Positions 32,415-43,710 of a DNA stretch of 64,000 bases are shown piece after piece (position 1 is the first letter of the stretch; every line of letters starts with the position of its first letter). The position numbers and the translations under genes were made by a program. Origin of the DNA: Tuctoria greenei (Eukaryota > Streptophyta > Magnoliopsida > Poales > Poaceae); assembly GCA_036927565.1 (NCBI GenBank), contig JAYESD010000005.1, positions 84,236,301 through 84,300,300 of the forward strand, given 5' to 3'. Below the pieces are notes generated by a model. It searched no databases, was not told where the DNA came from, and saw only the letters and a list, made by a program, of their open reading frames with translations.

Positions 32415-33330
32415 GTGACTGTCACAAGGAGAAGCAATGGCTCAATTGCTTTTAAGGGTGTACTCAAGGGAAAGCTCCTTCTTGTGGATTTCTCTGCGGA
32501 TAAAGCCCAACTTGATACATGCTTAATTGCAAAAACTAACATGGGATGGTTTTGGCAAAGAAGGCTAGCCCATGTTGGGATGAGGAATTTGCAAAAACTC
32601 CTTAAGGGCGAGCACATCTGTGGTTTAAAGAATGTTGTGTTTGAAAAGGATAGACCATGTAGCACATGCCAAGCCGGAATGCAAGTTGGAGCACCACATC
32701 CATCCAAGAACATTATGAAAACATCAAGACCATTGGAGCTTCTACACATGGATCTCTTCGGTCCAATCGCCTACATTAGTATTGGTGGTAACAAATATGG
32801 TCTTGTTATTGTTGATGACTTTTCATGTTTCACTTGGGTATTCTTTTTGCATGACAAGAGTGAGACTCAAGGTGTTCTCAAGATATACTTGAAGAGAGCT
32901 CAAAATGAGTTCTCCTTGAGTATCAAGAACATAAGGAGTGACAATGGCACCGAATTCAAGAATACACAAGTTGAAGAATTCTTGGATGAAGAAGGCATCA
33001 AGCATGAGTTGTCGGCCCCCTAATCCCCTCAAAAAAATGGGGTGGCCGAGAGGAAGAATAGGACTCTAATTGAGATGTCAAGAACTATGCTTGATGAGTA
33101 CAAGAATTCGGATCAGTTTTGGGCGGAAGCGGTCAACACCGTTTGCCATGCCATAAACCGGTTGTATCTTCACCGCATACTTAAGAAGACGTCATATGAG
33201 CTCCTAACCAGTAACAAGCCCAACGTTTCTTACTTCGTGTTTTTGTGAGTAAATGCTATATTCATAACAAGAAGCCTAGGACTTCAAAGTTTGCTTCTAA
33301 GTCTGATGACGGTTTCTTGCTTGGCTATGA
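32415..33330 (+). pseudogene. Copia-1 integrase, broken
   Basis: GAG_pre-integrase HRRLAHVGM is seen here as QRRLAHVGM (the first zinc-ligand His is Gln). The CSTCQAG knuckle and core blocks LLHMDLFGP, RSDNGTEF and NGVAERKNR supply the D-D-E residues. A TAA replaces the Tyr codon in SAPYSP (33021-33023), with Gln to Lys two codons later. A stop occurs near 33246 with a frameshift just upstream. Length is as expected for a Copia integrase. Confidence 0.87.
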
Positions 33331-34858
33331 CTTAAACACTTACACATATCGTGTCTTTAACAAATCCTCCAGAATTGTTGAAGTAGCACGTGACGTAGTG
33401 TTTGATGAGACTAATGGCTCCCAAGTGGAGCAAGTTGATCGTCATGTGCTAGATCAAGAAGAAGATCCACAAGTGGTGATAGAAGGATGGCACTTGGAGA
33501 CATACGACCACAAGAACAACCTCAAGATGCAAGTGACCATCCTACACATCAAGCAAGCTCTTCCTCAAATGATGAAGATCAAATTCCCCAAGATGCGCTC
33601 CAAGAAGATGAAAATGGAGGCATCAATCAAGGGGGAGACAATTAGGATGAGGAAGATCAAGATGATGAATAAAGACCTCAAGCGCCACACCCAAGAGTTC
33701 ATCAAAGCATCCAACGGGACCATCCCGTTGACAATATACTTGGCGACATCTCCAAGGGGGTAACTACTCGATCTTGTGTTGCAAACTTTTGTGAACATTA
33801 ATCTTTTGTTTCTTCCTTGGAGCCCCACAAGGTTGAAGAAGCACTACGAGATCCGGATTGGGTGATGGCCATGCAAGAAGAGCTCAACAACTTTGAGAGA
33901 AATCAAGTATGGGAGCTTGTGAAGAGGCCCAATGCGAATGTTGTAGGCACCCAATGGGTGTTCCACAACAAACAAGATGAACACGGGGTGGTTACAAAGA
34001 ACAAGGCACGACTTGTGGCCAAAGGGTATTCACAAGTCGAAGGTTTGGATTTCGAATAAACCTTTGCTCCCGTAGCTAGGCTTGAATCAATTCGTATATT
34101 ACTTGCATTTGCTACTCACCATGATTTTAAGCTATATCAAATGGACGTCAAGAGCGCATTCCTCAATGGTCCAATCAAGGAAGAAGTGTATGTGGAGCAA
34201 CCCCCCAGATTTGATGATGAAAAATTCCCAAACCATGTGTACAAATTGCGTAAGGATCTCTATGGACTCAAACAAGCTCTTAGAGCTTGGTATGACTGCC
34301 ATAGAGACTTTCTAACTCAAAATGGTTTTAAAATTGGGAAGGCGGATTATACTCTATTCACTAAGCACTTTGATGATGATTTGTTTGTTTGCCAAATATA
34401 TGTCGATGAAATTATATTTGGTTCTACTAACAAAGCTTTTTATGATGAGTTTTCCAAGATAATGACGGAAAGATTTGAGATGTCCATGGTGGGGGAGTTG
34501 AAGTTCTTTCTAGGTTTTCAAGTGAAGCAACTCAAGGAAGGCACATTCATTAGTCAAACCAAGTACACACAAGATATACTCAAGAAGTTTGACATGGACA
34601 AGGCCAAACCCATCAAGACTCCTATGGCAACCAACGGGCATCTTGATCTTAATGAAGATGGTCCAAGTGTGGACCAAAAGGTATATTGTTCCATGATAGG
34701 ATCATTGCTATACTTATGTGCATCTAGACCCGATATCATGCTTAATGTGTATATGTGTGATAGATTTCAAGCCGCTCCTAAGGTGTGTCATTTGACCGCC
34801 GTTAAGAGAATTCTTAGATATTTGGTTCACACACCAAGCCTAGGACTTTAGTACCCCA
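33331..34858 (+). pseudogene. Copia-1 linker and reverse transcriptase, broken
   Basis: The acidic linker (33400-33760) is frame-shifted. RT is recognisable from EPHKVEEALRDPDWVMAMQ (33819), with KARLVAKGYSQVEGLDF, MDVKSAFLNGPIKEEVYVEQ, KLRKDLYGLKQALRAWYD and FLGFQVKQLKEGTF. The active site at 34399-34410 reads YVDE instead of YVDD, so a catalytic Asp is lost. Stops occur near 34057 and 34849 (Trp position). Confidence 0.9.
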
Positions 34859-35352
34859 AAGGTTCTAAGTTTAACGTCATTGGATATTCCGATGCGGACT
34901 ATGCGGGGTACAAAATTGATAGAAAGAGTACATCGGGAACTTGCCAATTCCTTGGTAGATCTCTAGTGTCTTGGTCCTCAAAGAAACAAAACTCCATTGC
35001 ACCTTCCACAGCCGAAATGGAGTATGTCGCTACCGGAAGTTGTTGTGCACAACTTCTTTGGATGCGACAAACCCTTAGGGACTATGGCATAAACTTGCAT
35101 CATATCCGTCTCCTATGTGACAATGAGAGTGCCATCAAAATAGCCCACAATCCAGTTGAACATTCAAGGACCAAGCACATCGATATTCGCCACCATTTCT
35201 TGAGAGATCACTCCATCAAAGGAGACATTGCAGTTTCCCATGTGAGAACCGATAAACAATTGGTCGATATATTTACCAAGCCCCTAGATGAGAAAAGGTT
35301 TTGTAAACTTAGGAGTGAGATAAATATCTTAGATTCTCGAAATGTGGCTTAA
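34859..35352 (+). pseudogene. Copia-1 RNase H, nearly intact
   Basis: IGYSDADYAGYKIDRKSTSG, SWSSKKQNSIAPSTAEMEY, LLCDNESAIKIAHNP, RTKHIDIRHHFLRDH and DIFTKPLDEKRF are all present, ending NILDSRNVA. This degrades the RNA strand during reverse transcription. It is read through from RT except for the stop at its junction, and acidic residues expected in D-E-D positions are present. Confidence 0.88.
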
Positions 35353-36244
35353 GTCTTGCACATCTGATTGTAATATTCAAAATTCACACATGCTTGCGAA
35401 AAACTCATCCTCCTCAATTTTCCTACAAATTATTTTGAAATTATTGAATCCTTGTGAATCATGGTCATAGTTTGATTATTGATTGCTTACTGACCATGTT
35501 TACAAAGATCTTTTGTGAAAAATAGTCCAAAAGGATCAATCTCCACTAAAAACTAATTATATAGGAGTTTTAGGTCCTAGGACCGGACTAGTCCGCACCA
35601 TTGAACTAGACTAGTCCGGTGTCTCAGGTTGTCCGGACCCAGTTCTGAGGCCGGACAAGTCCGGGTCTCTGACCGGACTAGTCCGGCCCTTGGGGACTTA
35701 ACCTCCCCAGGGTGCCCTCGACCTCTCCACTTCTATTCAAACACCCTCTCTCCAAATCGCTCGAAAACCGTCTCCCAAACGGCGATTTTCAACTCCCTCC
35801 ACAAATTCTTGATTCCGATCGGTCGATTGAAGCCCTAAGGTACTTAGGAACCTTTCCCCAAGCATCGAAGGTCGATTCCTCTTCTACAATTCATCAAATC
35901 GAAGACTTGAAGAGGTATTCTTGACCTTACTCCGAATCCTTGAAATTCAATTCTTTTGGGTCCATTGATCAAAACTTCTTCACAAATGTTGTTGTACACA
36001 TAAATGTGATCATGTAGCTCCATTTTTGTGGTAGGATCTGTAGTTTTTGCAAAATTTCCCTCGATTAAGGTTCTTACTCTGTGAACCAGACTAGTCCGGC
36101 CACAGGGCAGACAAGTCCGACCTAGTGCGGACTAGTCCGGGTTACATAGTAAAAACTCTAACATAGGTTGATCTTGTGAATTCTACCATTTTACCTTAAC
36201 CTCCTTGACTCATACACATTCCTTTTCTTCTCATGTGAGCAACC
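35353..36244 (+). other. Spacer between pol and third ORF of Copia-1
   Basis: About 890 bp without an accepted gene. It carries GGACTAGTCC-type palindromes at 35580-35690 and 36085-36140, the same motif as in the LTRs. A homologous spacer lies in Copia-3 (58766-59696). It could hold a promoter or leader for the third ORF. Confidence 0.7.
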
Positions 36245-37881
36245 ATGCCGAACAATGAGTATGTTCCACCTTCTGACTCCGAGACCGAAGCGGAGAAGCA
36301 AGCTCTCGTTCGCCGGAAGCAAAGAGAGGATCAAGAGATGGCGGCTACGTACTTTGCCTCTCAGAGGGCAAAGAAGACACATCGTGAGGAGCACAACTCT
36401 GCTGCTGCCGAGGCTGCCCCGAAAAGAAAGAGGCTTGTGACCTTGGGTGAGCAAGCAAAGTCTCAGGGGGCAAGGACCTCCAAAGATAAGGGCAAGGCCC
36501 CTGTTGATGCTGCACCCAAGAAGAGGGTGATTGTGGCCAAGAAGGCTGGAAGCAAAGTAAAGAAGGGTTCCCCACAACCCATTGGCCCCTTGAGTATGTC
36601 CTCTCCTGCACATAACCCAAACCGTGCAACTGCCTTTGACGCCAACATCTTCAAGGGCAAGGGGGCTGAGAAGGCACACAAGTTGAGAAGATCAATGTTT
36701 ATCAGCGTGACAGGAGCACAGTGGATCCCTGGTTCTGGTGTGACTTCCACTGTGACTACTACAGGACGGTCTATATGACCAAGCAGACCCCTGTCACAGA
36801 TGCTCAGTGGATAGACTGGGATTACATGGCCCAGAAAGATCATCAAGCCTTCAATGCTGTAATTGAGGCTGTCGGGAGGCATGGTCTGAAGAAGTTTATG
36901 GCCTTGTATGACTGGAATGTGGACGTCATCACTCAATTCTACTCCACCTTGTACTTCCAAACCGATGGGGACAGGGGGATTACCTGGATGACCCATGGAG
37001 AGCAGTAATCTACCACATATTGGGATTTTGCTCAGTTGCTTGACTTGGAGGATCAACTAGATAATGAAATCATCATCTCTAATCTGAAGCTAGTTGATTG
37101 GGACACATTGGAGTATATGTATCTAAGTCATGCACAGTATGAGGCCAGGCACATCAGAAACACCAAGCCATTCTATAGTGTGCTCAGTCGAGTCCTCAGA
37201 AAGACCATTGCCCCCAAGGATGGAGATGCGGGGATAATCCAAGGAAATTTGAGGCACTTAATGGTCCTCATTGATGGAGATGTCCGCTTCAATGTGGTGG
37301 ACTATATCTTTGATGACATCTTCAACATCTCTCACACCCCCAACCGATCATGTGGATATGCTCCATACATCTTGTACATGATTGAGAAGATCTTCAGGCT
37401 CACATTCAAGAAAGACATCATTCACCGGAGGCTTCGACCACAACTCCCTCCTCCGGAGCCGGCTGCTCCTAGGAGGAAGAATGCGGATCCTCCCGCTTCT
37501 TCCTCTCGCTTCGTTCCATCTCCTCCACCACCTCCGCCTTCGACACAATGCGGGAGTGGCTTCTTCAAATGTTTCAGGGCCCTCTTCTCCTCTTGCCGGA
37601 AGACGGAAATTCGGCAACGTCGCATGGAGCGTCGCAATGAGAAGTATCTCAAGGCGATGTGCGACAAGCTGGACATTCCATTGTCCCCTGCCGAGGAGAG
37701 CGATGGTGAGCTCACCTCCTTTCCGGAGTTCACTGCCGAGGAGCTTGCTCAGTTTGAAGAAGCTGGGACTTCCATCGCGGCCCTGACCGATGATGATGAG
37801 GCACATCTTGACCCAGAGGCCACGGAGAGCGACAGCGAGCGACAAGGCGGCAATGACGACTCCCAGTTCGATGATGAGTAG
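36245..37881 (+). pseudogene. Third ORF after pol in Copia-1, broken
   Basis: The protein is about 540 residues if continuous. The N-part is charged, with PKRKRL (nuclear-localisation-like) and Lys-rich text. The conserved centre runs FWCDFHCDYYRTVYM, DAQWIDWDYMAQ, DWNVDVITQFYSTLYFQ, IISNLK, VLRKTIAPKDGDAGIIQGNL and DDIFNISHTPNRSCGYAPYI. A Pro-rich segment, a basic SSCRKTEIRQRRMERR stretch and an acidic tail follow. The centre resembles proteins annotated as putative plant transposon proteins; an envelope-like role has been proposed for extra ORFs of SIRE elements, but I see no clear signal peptide or membrane segment. Breaks: frameshift near 36690 and TAA at 37006-37008 at a Tyr position. 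Confidence 0.8.
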
Positions 37882-38346
37882 TCCTAAGGGCCCTTCCTCT
37901 CTTCTTTTCCTTTTGGTTGTCTTGATGCCAAAGGGGCAGAGATAGAGATAGCTTGGATGGGCACTTAGATCTAGAGGGAGTGAGTTGTAAGGAGAGAGAT
38001 AAGATAGATGATCTATGTTGGACTTATGTTTTAAACCTCATTTCAAGTTGTATTGTAAGACTTAATCTATGTATTATTTTTTTCATGTATCTTGTCTAAA
38101 TTTGTGATGTGTTGCCTCATTTAATTGTCTATCTTGCATAATCATTGTCTTATCACACTTTATGAACACATCACTTAGGCACCCCACCATAACATGTATG
38201 TGTATGAAAACTCTCTCAATCTCTCTTATTCATGATGCATACATTGAGGAGGAGTCACTCATACGAATACATGTTATGAAAAAAAAATTATTAACCTCAT
38301 TGTTGAAGTCTTAATGTGTTATCATCAATTCACTAAAAAGGGGGAT
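37882..38346 (+). other. 3' untranslated region and polypurine tract of Copia-1
   Basis: Non-coding, with a purine tract AAAAAGGGGGA at 38335-38345 directly before the 3' LTR; this would prime plus-strand DNA synthesis. Nothing else recognised. Confidence 0.75.
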
Positions 38347-39974
38347 TGAAAGTGCATCTAGGAACCCCCGTGGGTTTTGGATGATTGATGATGACAATTA
38401 AGAGGCTAATGAGCTCAGTTGATCTTAAGCACAGGTACAAGGATTGAAATGAGATAAAAACCCTCAAAAAGGAAAAGGAGAAAACGGGCGTCAATGACTC
38501 AAGCATAGAAATTAGGGTTTCTATGGTATTGAGCTTATATGAGCCGTATCATGTGAGAGGGTGGTTGTATCATGTGCATTGAGATCATACCAAGGGGCTC
38601 AAAGTGGTGTTTTAGAGAAAAACCCAAGTGAGAAGCCTAAAATGAGAAAAACCCTAGGAGGCCAGACTACTCTAGGCCTCAGTGCCGGACTAGTTCGGCT
38701 ATGGTAGACAAGTCCGTTTTGAGACGGACCAAACGTCTCTGGAGTGAACCTGAGTGAATTTGGAGCTAAATCCGAAATGTCCGGACTTGTCCGTTTTTGG
38801 ACGGACCAAAGCTCTCTGGAGTAGTTCGGACTTGTCCGTTTGGGTACGGACTTGTCCGTTTGAGACTTAGTGTGACAGACCGAGAGAAACCCTAGGGGGC
38901 CAGACTAGTCCGCCCCTGTGGCCGGACTAGTCCGGGCCGACCCAAAAATGTCCGTTTAGGAACGGACCAAGTGGTTCTGTTCCACATCGAACTAGTCCAT
39001 TGTTGATCGGACTAGTCCGTTGTCTAGTGAGCGTTTGAATTTGGAAATTTGGCAGGTAGTGTGATGATCGTCGCTCAGTGTGGCAGTTGTCGGGAACTGA
39101 CCAGGGGTCAGTGGTACCATAGGGTCGGACTAGTCCGGGGTGTGAGGCCAGACTAGTCCGCCCCTTTGCTGATGTAAGCAAAAGGGGCTCGGGACCTCTA
39201 TAAAAAGGGGACCCCCAGTCTCATTTGAAAAAGTCTTGAACCCTAGCGCCGCCACAAAAATCCTAGAGCCTTCTAAAGCCTTACACTCGTCCTACTAACC
39301 CCGTAAGAGCAAATCTTGAAGAGATTAGGGTTTGGGGAGGAGAGTAAAGGAATATCATCATGCTTTGGATCTCGGTTTGATCTCTTGCACATTGTGTTGT
39401 GTTTTGTGGCTTGTGTGAATTGAGCATTGTGTGCTCCTCATTGTATTGATTTGTGGGAGCCTCAAGTTATGAGCAACCCCATCAAACTTGGTGATTACCC
39501 ATTGATATAGTGGAAACCAAGCCGACCATCGTGGTGGCTTGGTGAGAGAAGGGTCAAGTGAGACCCGGTCCTTGTGTGGACTTCTCAACGTGGAGGTAGG
39601 CTTCATGGTGGAGCTGAACCACAGGATAAATCTCGTTTCTCTTGTCTCTCGCTTTTCGTGATCACTAGTATTGCTATTAGGGTTCACTTTGCTCTTATTG
39701 CCTTAGACTTTGATCATTATTAGAAACTTGCAATCTAAGTGTTTGAACCTCCCAATCTGAGCTTCACAAGTTTACTACATATTGCTCATATCTTTGGTGA
39801 ACTTTATTTCTGCAAAAAACCTATAGAAAACAAGTTTTAGGGTTTTCACCCTGTGCTGTGCGGACTAGTCCGGCCCAGAGCAGACTAGTCTGGCCACATG
39901 AATTTAATCTTGTTTGATTAAGTGATTTCAGGTATTATTGCCTATTCACCCCCCCCCCCTCTAGGCGACTTTCA
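38347..39974 (+). mobile_element. 3' LTR of Copia-1
   Basis: 1628 bp, the same structure as the 5' LTR with fewer decayed palindromes (38665-39160, 39855-39900), TATAAAA at 39199-39205 and an 11-bp C-run at 39949-39959. It ends CTAGGCGACTTTCA, followed by the target duplication AAAGC. Confidence 0.93.
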
Positions 39975-42058
39975 AAAGCAGCGGCTTCCGGGGATTCCAT
40001 TGGCTATATACCCCGACGAGGGCAAAGCCGAGGAACCCATCATAGCTATATACCTGCAAAACTCGTATAAATGCAACCGTGGGCACAAGGCTCAACAAGA
40101 CTTAACTGTCTCATCTAAAACATGAAACTCTACATGCTGGGAATGTAGGAATTGAATTTAAACTACAGTATGTAAATGTTAACTATTAGTATATCCTTGT
40201 TTGAAGTATATAATAGCACGTGCCGTCCTTTGGCACGACAACATCACGAACTCCACAATCAAACAAGAGACTTGCTGGGCCCAATGTTACACAGCCTTAG
40301 CAAGTTAAATTGATTAGAATCATAACTTTAGTTCTTCTATCAGCTACCTCAACCAAGTTGCTTAACCATCGAGCAGGTTCCACTCAGTTTCTGTTGTTAC
40401 TATGTCATGACTATGAGAACAAGTATGCCACCTTCCATGAGCGATCGTGATTCGAATCATGATAACACCCATCTTGCACGTCACATACACCCACCCAGAA
40501 GAGACTTACGGTCCTCCCCTGTAACGTCATAAGTGACAACCTTTCACAAGACACCCAAATGGCGAATCGGTCCCACCATCTCGGGAGCATGCCCCACATA
40601 CGATGTCGCCACGGGGGGTCGCTACTATCGGCAGTCAGCTACCAGCCGAGGAAAGTGGGGTTCACCTCAACACCTAGGTTAACAAGTTACATCAGTTTCC
40701 TGGGTCCCTTATATCCAGTATGCATCTGGTACAAATTCAAACTTGTCCAGCAGGGACGCATACAAAACAGACCTTAATCGACACAGACATGAACTATGCC
40801 CACAAGACCACGTCCTTGAGCATCCTAATCTTCCTATTCGGTCTCTAGTTTCTTCCCAATTGATCCCACTTATTACTATTCTCGAGTAAAATCCGTCTAC
40901 TCAAGCTAATTTTCCCATATGAAGCATCATATTAACAGTTATGTAAAGTTCTATACTACTCAGACTCCAGGATTCTTGCATCATGCATGTGGAGTATCAT
41001 ACATCCCTAGACTTAATGCCAATTACCATCATATATAATATAAAAAGCAAAACATATTAACAGCTTAAATGCAAACCGGGGCTTGCCTTAGGTTGCGACT
41101 AGTGTAAATGTCAATAGTCAGAGCTTGATCTTCTGGGTGAAGCTTCTCGTCATTCTCCTCCTTTTCTTGTCTTTGATGATGCTTGGCCGAATCTTGCTCT
41201 CGTGTGCTGCTTGATCAAATCTTGTTCTTGTCGCGGGGTCCACACTAGTCCTTCTCCTCTGAGTCGTGCTCCTTATCGTTCTTTGTCATGTCATGTAGCG
41301 ATATCATTATGCACATATACAAAACAATATAATTCAATGCACGATACTCTAGAACTCGTATATACTACAGGAATGGATAGTCTCAAAAGTGGATGTCATG
41401 AGAGATCTATTGGACTTGGCCTAATTGTATATAAGGTTACACAAATACTAATGCATGAATCAACTCATGCGACCTAGAGTGTGCCTACCTGCTTCCTAGC
41501 AAGCTCATGTCGTCGTTGCATTTGCATCCTGCGCAACCATCTATTTCATCAAGTGTGTTGCATCTTCTCTATGGCCTTTCTTGCACAACCCCTGATTTGT
41601 TGTAATATTGACCTTTGTACCCTTGTCGCAAACTAACAGATCATTCTAATTCACCAGTATACAGTGTTGAACCTCATCCTATTTGGTTACACATTTTCAA
41701 GCATTTCAGCGAGCACCTTGGATGCATCTTCGACCTAACCAAGCAATCTTCATCCATGACTCACTTTGGTCCATTATCCTCGTCAATTTAGACATTCTCG
41801 CATTGGAGATATGACCATGGTTTGCTGGAGTGAGAGCCAACAGGGCTGTCGAACACCTTTGACCAGGGCGCAGCAAGGTGGGGCGAGCAGCGGGCAGCCA
41901 GGCACGGCAAGATGTGGATGGCTGCGGGCGACAAGCACTGGAACCAGAGCGCAACGCGGGCATTGGGAACGTGCTGGCACGGGTACCTCAAGTCGGGTAG
42001 GGGTGCACGGTAGTGGAGCAAGAAGGAGGAGGGCTAGTCGTCGTTGTGGCTGGTGCGG

Positions 42059-43648
42059 TGTGAGACCTATGTGTACTGAATACATTGGCTTTGACAATAA
42101 AAGTTTTGAATGCTGCCATAACATCATTTTCTACTAGGTCCGACTTATGTTGGTTAGCTCTGGCGCTAGATTGTACTAGCTTTGGTTAGCTCCGGCGCTA
42201 GGTTGTACTAGCTTTGGTAAGCTCTGGCTCAAGCTCTGGTTAGCTTTGGCAAGTTTCGGAGCTTGATTGCAATGTTCCTGCTTTTACTATGAATTGTCTC
42301 GAAGTTGCTTTACATTGTTGGAAAGATTGCTTAGTATTCATTTGCTATGTTTTTGATGCATTTTGGTTGATATGGATGGTACCATTTTTGCTATTCTTTG
42401 CAACATGCTTATGTGAGGTGCTCACATAAGGTGTTGTGTTCGGAACTAATTTGAGTCAAGTCGCGGACTTGGGCTCGTACGGATTGGTTGTTTATTCATG
42501 TGCAGGTGTTGCTTGAGTTCAAGACATGGCTGGTGACGGGATCTATTGAACTATTCTTAGGGAGAAGATGAGGTTCAACAACCAAGTTCGAGGGGAATTG
42601 TGGTTGAGTTGATCGGGAGGTCGCGCAGCATGTTTGAATAGAGAACAATGCATATGAAGGTATCATGGATGTTGTTGGAAGATGTTTGCACGTGTGCAAA
42701 GAGTGCATGGACGTAACTGCATGGTTCCAAGGTGTGATGAAGAGATGTGAACGTAAAAAGTTGGTCGGAAAGGTCAAACCGACTAGGTTATGGACTCAGG
42801 CTGCGGCTGAGTCGGGTTTGACTCAAATATGGATAGATTTGAGTTGGTTATGATAGGATTTCATGTGGGTCACGAATTTGGTTTTTTTAGGAATGTGGGA
42901 TAAATTCCTAATAGGTTTGGAAGTCTTAAGATTGCTTCTATCTGCGTATAGAAGAGTCTTGAGCAGTTATGGAAAGTTTTGATTTGTGATTTTAGTAGGA
43001 TTAGAGTCCTAGTTGAGATTGGGTCAGCCTAAGGTCTGGTTATATAAGCAAGGGAGGCTAGAGATCATGGCAGACGACTTTGGGGCTGTTCCTCTAAGGT
43101 TTGATAAAAAAAAATTCGTAGTTTGAAGGAACTTTTGTGCCTTGTTCGTCCGACTTGTTCCAAACAAGTTATTCTCGTCGAGTTTTCTACACAGCACTAC
43201 CTTTCTTTGGTGGTTTTATCATAACTCGAGTTTTACAGATCTAATTGACGTGATTCTTTTTGGGTTGTCTTCGCAACTTGACTATCTATCATCTGTAAAA
43301 ATTTCACGGTCATTGTATTTGTGGTTTCTTATCTACACGAGTTTCTTTGCAGCGTTCCATAACTGTTTTTCCAAGGTAGGACAGATTGATCTTTGTTCGA
43401 TCTTTCAATCGTAACTTGAGTTTCTCTCGACGGATTTGAGTGATTCTTGTTGTGTCGTCTTTTTGACTTGATTCTCTCTGATATCTATTACTTTTGTCAC
43501 GGTGAAACACATTTAGATTAGTTTCACACACGATTTCTTTAACGGATTGTTTTTCTGCCGAGTGGTGTTTGCGTTGCTTCCGCTTAAAAGTTTTAATCTA
43601 CCATTCACCCTCCCTCTGGTAGCTTTAAACGTTCTCTTAGATCCTACA
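42059..43648 (+). mobile_element. 5' LTR of Copia-2
   Basis: 1590 bp, starting TGTGAGACCTATGTGTACTG and ending CTTAGATCCTACA. TATATAAG at 43041-43048. It is the same LTR as 49499-51105 and the solo copy at 22903-24708. Confidence 0.92.
43041..43048 (+). promoter_or_regulatory. TATA box of Copia-2 LTR
   Basis: TATATAAG in CTGGTTATATAAGCAAGGGA; repeated at 50498-50505 in the 3' LTR. Confidence 0.65.
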
Positions 43649-43650
43649 AT

Positions 43651-43665
43651 TGGTATCATGGCCAC
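43651..43665 (+). promoter_or_regulatory. Primer binding site of Copia-2
   Basis: TGGTATCATGGCCAC starts two bases after the LTR; it matches the first half of the initiator-Met tRNA site TGGTATCAGAGC. Confidence 0.75.
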
Positions 43666-43710
43666 AGTGCTCAAATCTTTGTGATTTGCACGTGTTCTTG
43701 ACTAATCATC

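Larger units (their letters stand above)
28176..39974 (+). mobile_element. Copia-1: full-length SIRE/Maximus-like Ty1/Copia element, TSD AAAGC
   Basis: It has a 1.6-kb LTR on each side, a tRNA-Met PBS, gag, protease, integrase, RT, RNase H, a third ORF after pol, and a purine tract before the 3' LTR. AAAGC flanks it at 28171-28175 and 39975-39979. Order integrase before RT makes it Copia; long LTRs, a large gag with a coiled coil and the extra ORF suggest the SIRE/Maximus lineage. The two LTRs differ by only a few percent by eye, although the genes carry several nonsense mutations. Confidence 0.93.

Noticed and set aside
36245..37881. Calling the third ORF an envelope gene
   Set aside because: No visible signal peptide, cleavage site or membrane anchor; position alone is not enough.
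41766..42137. 123-residue ORF and antisense ORFs
   Set aside because: Cross the target duplication and the start of the Copia-2 LTR, so they are an accident of insertion.
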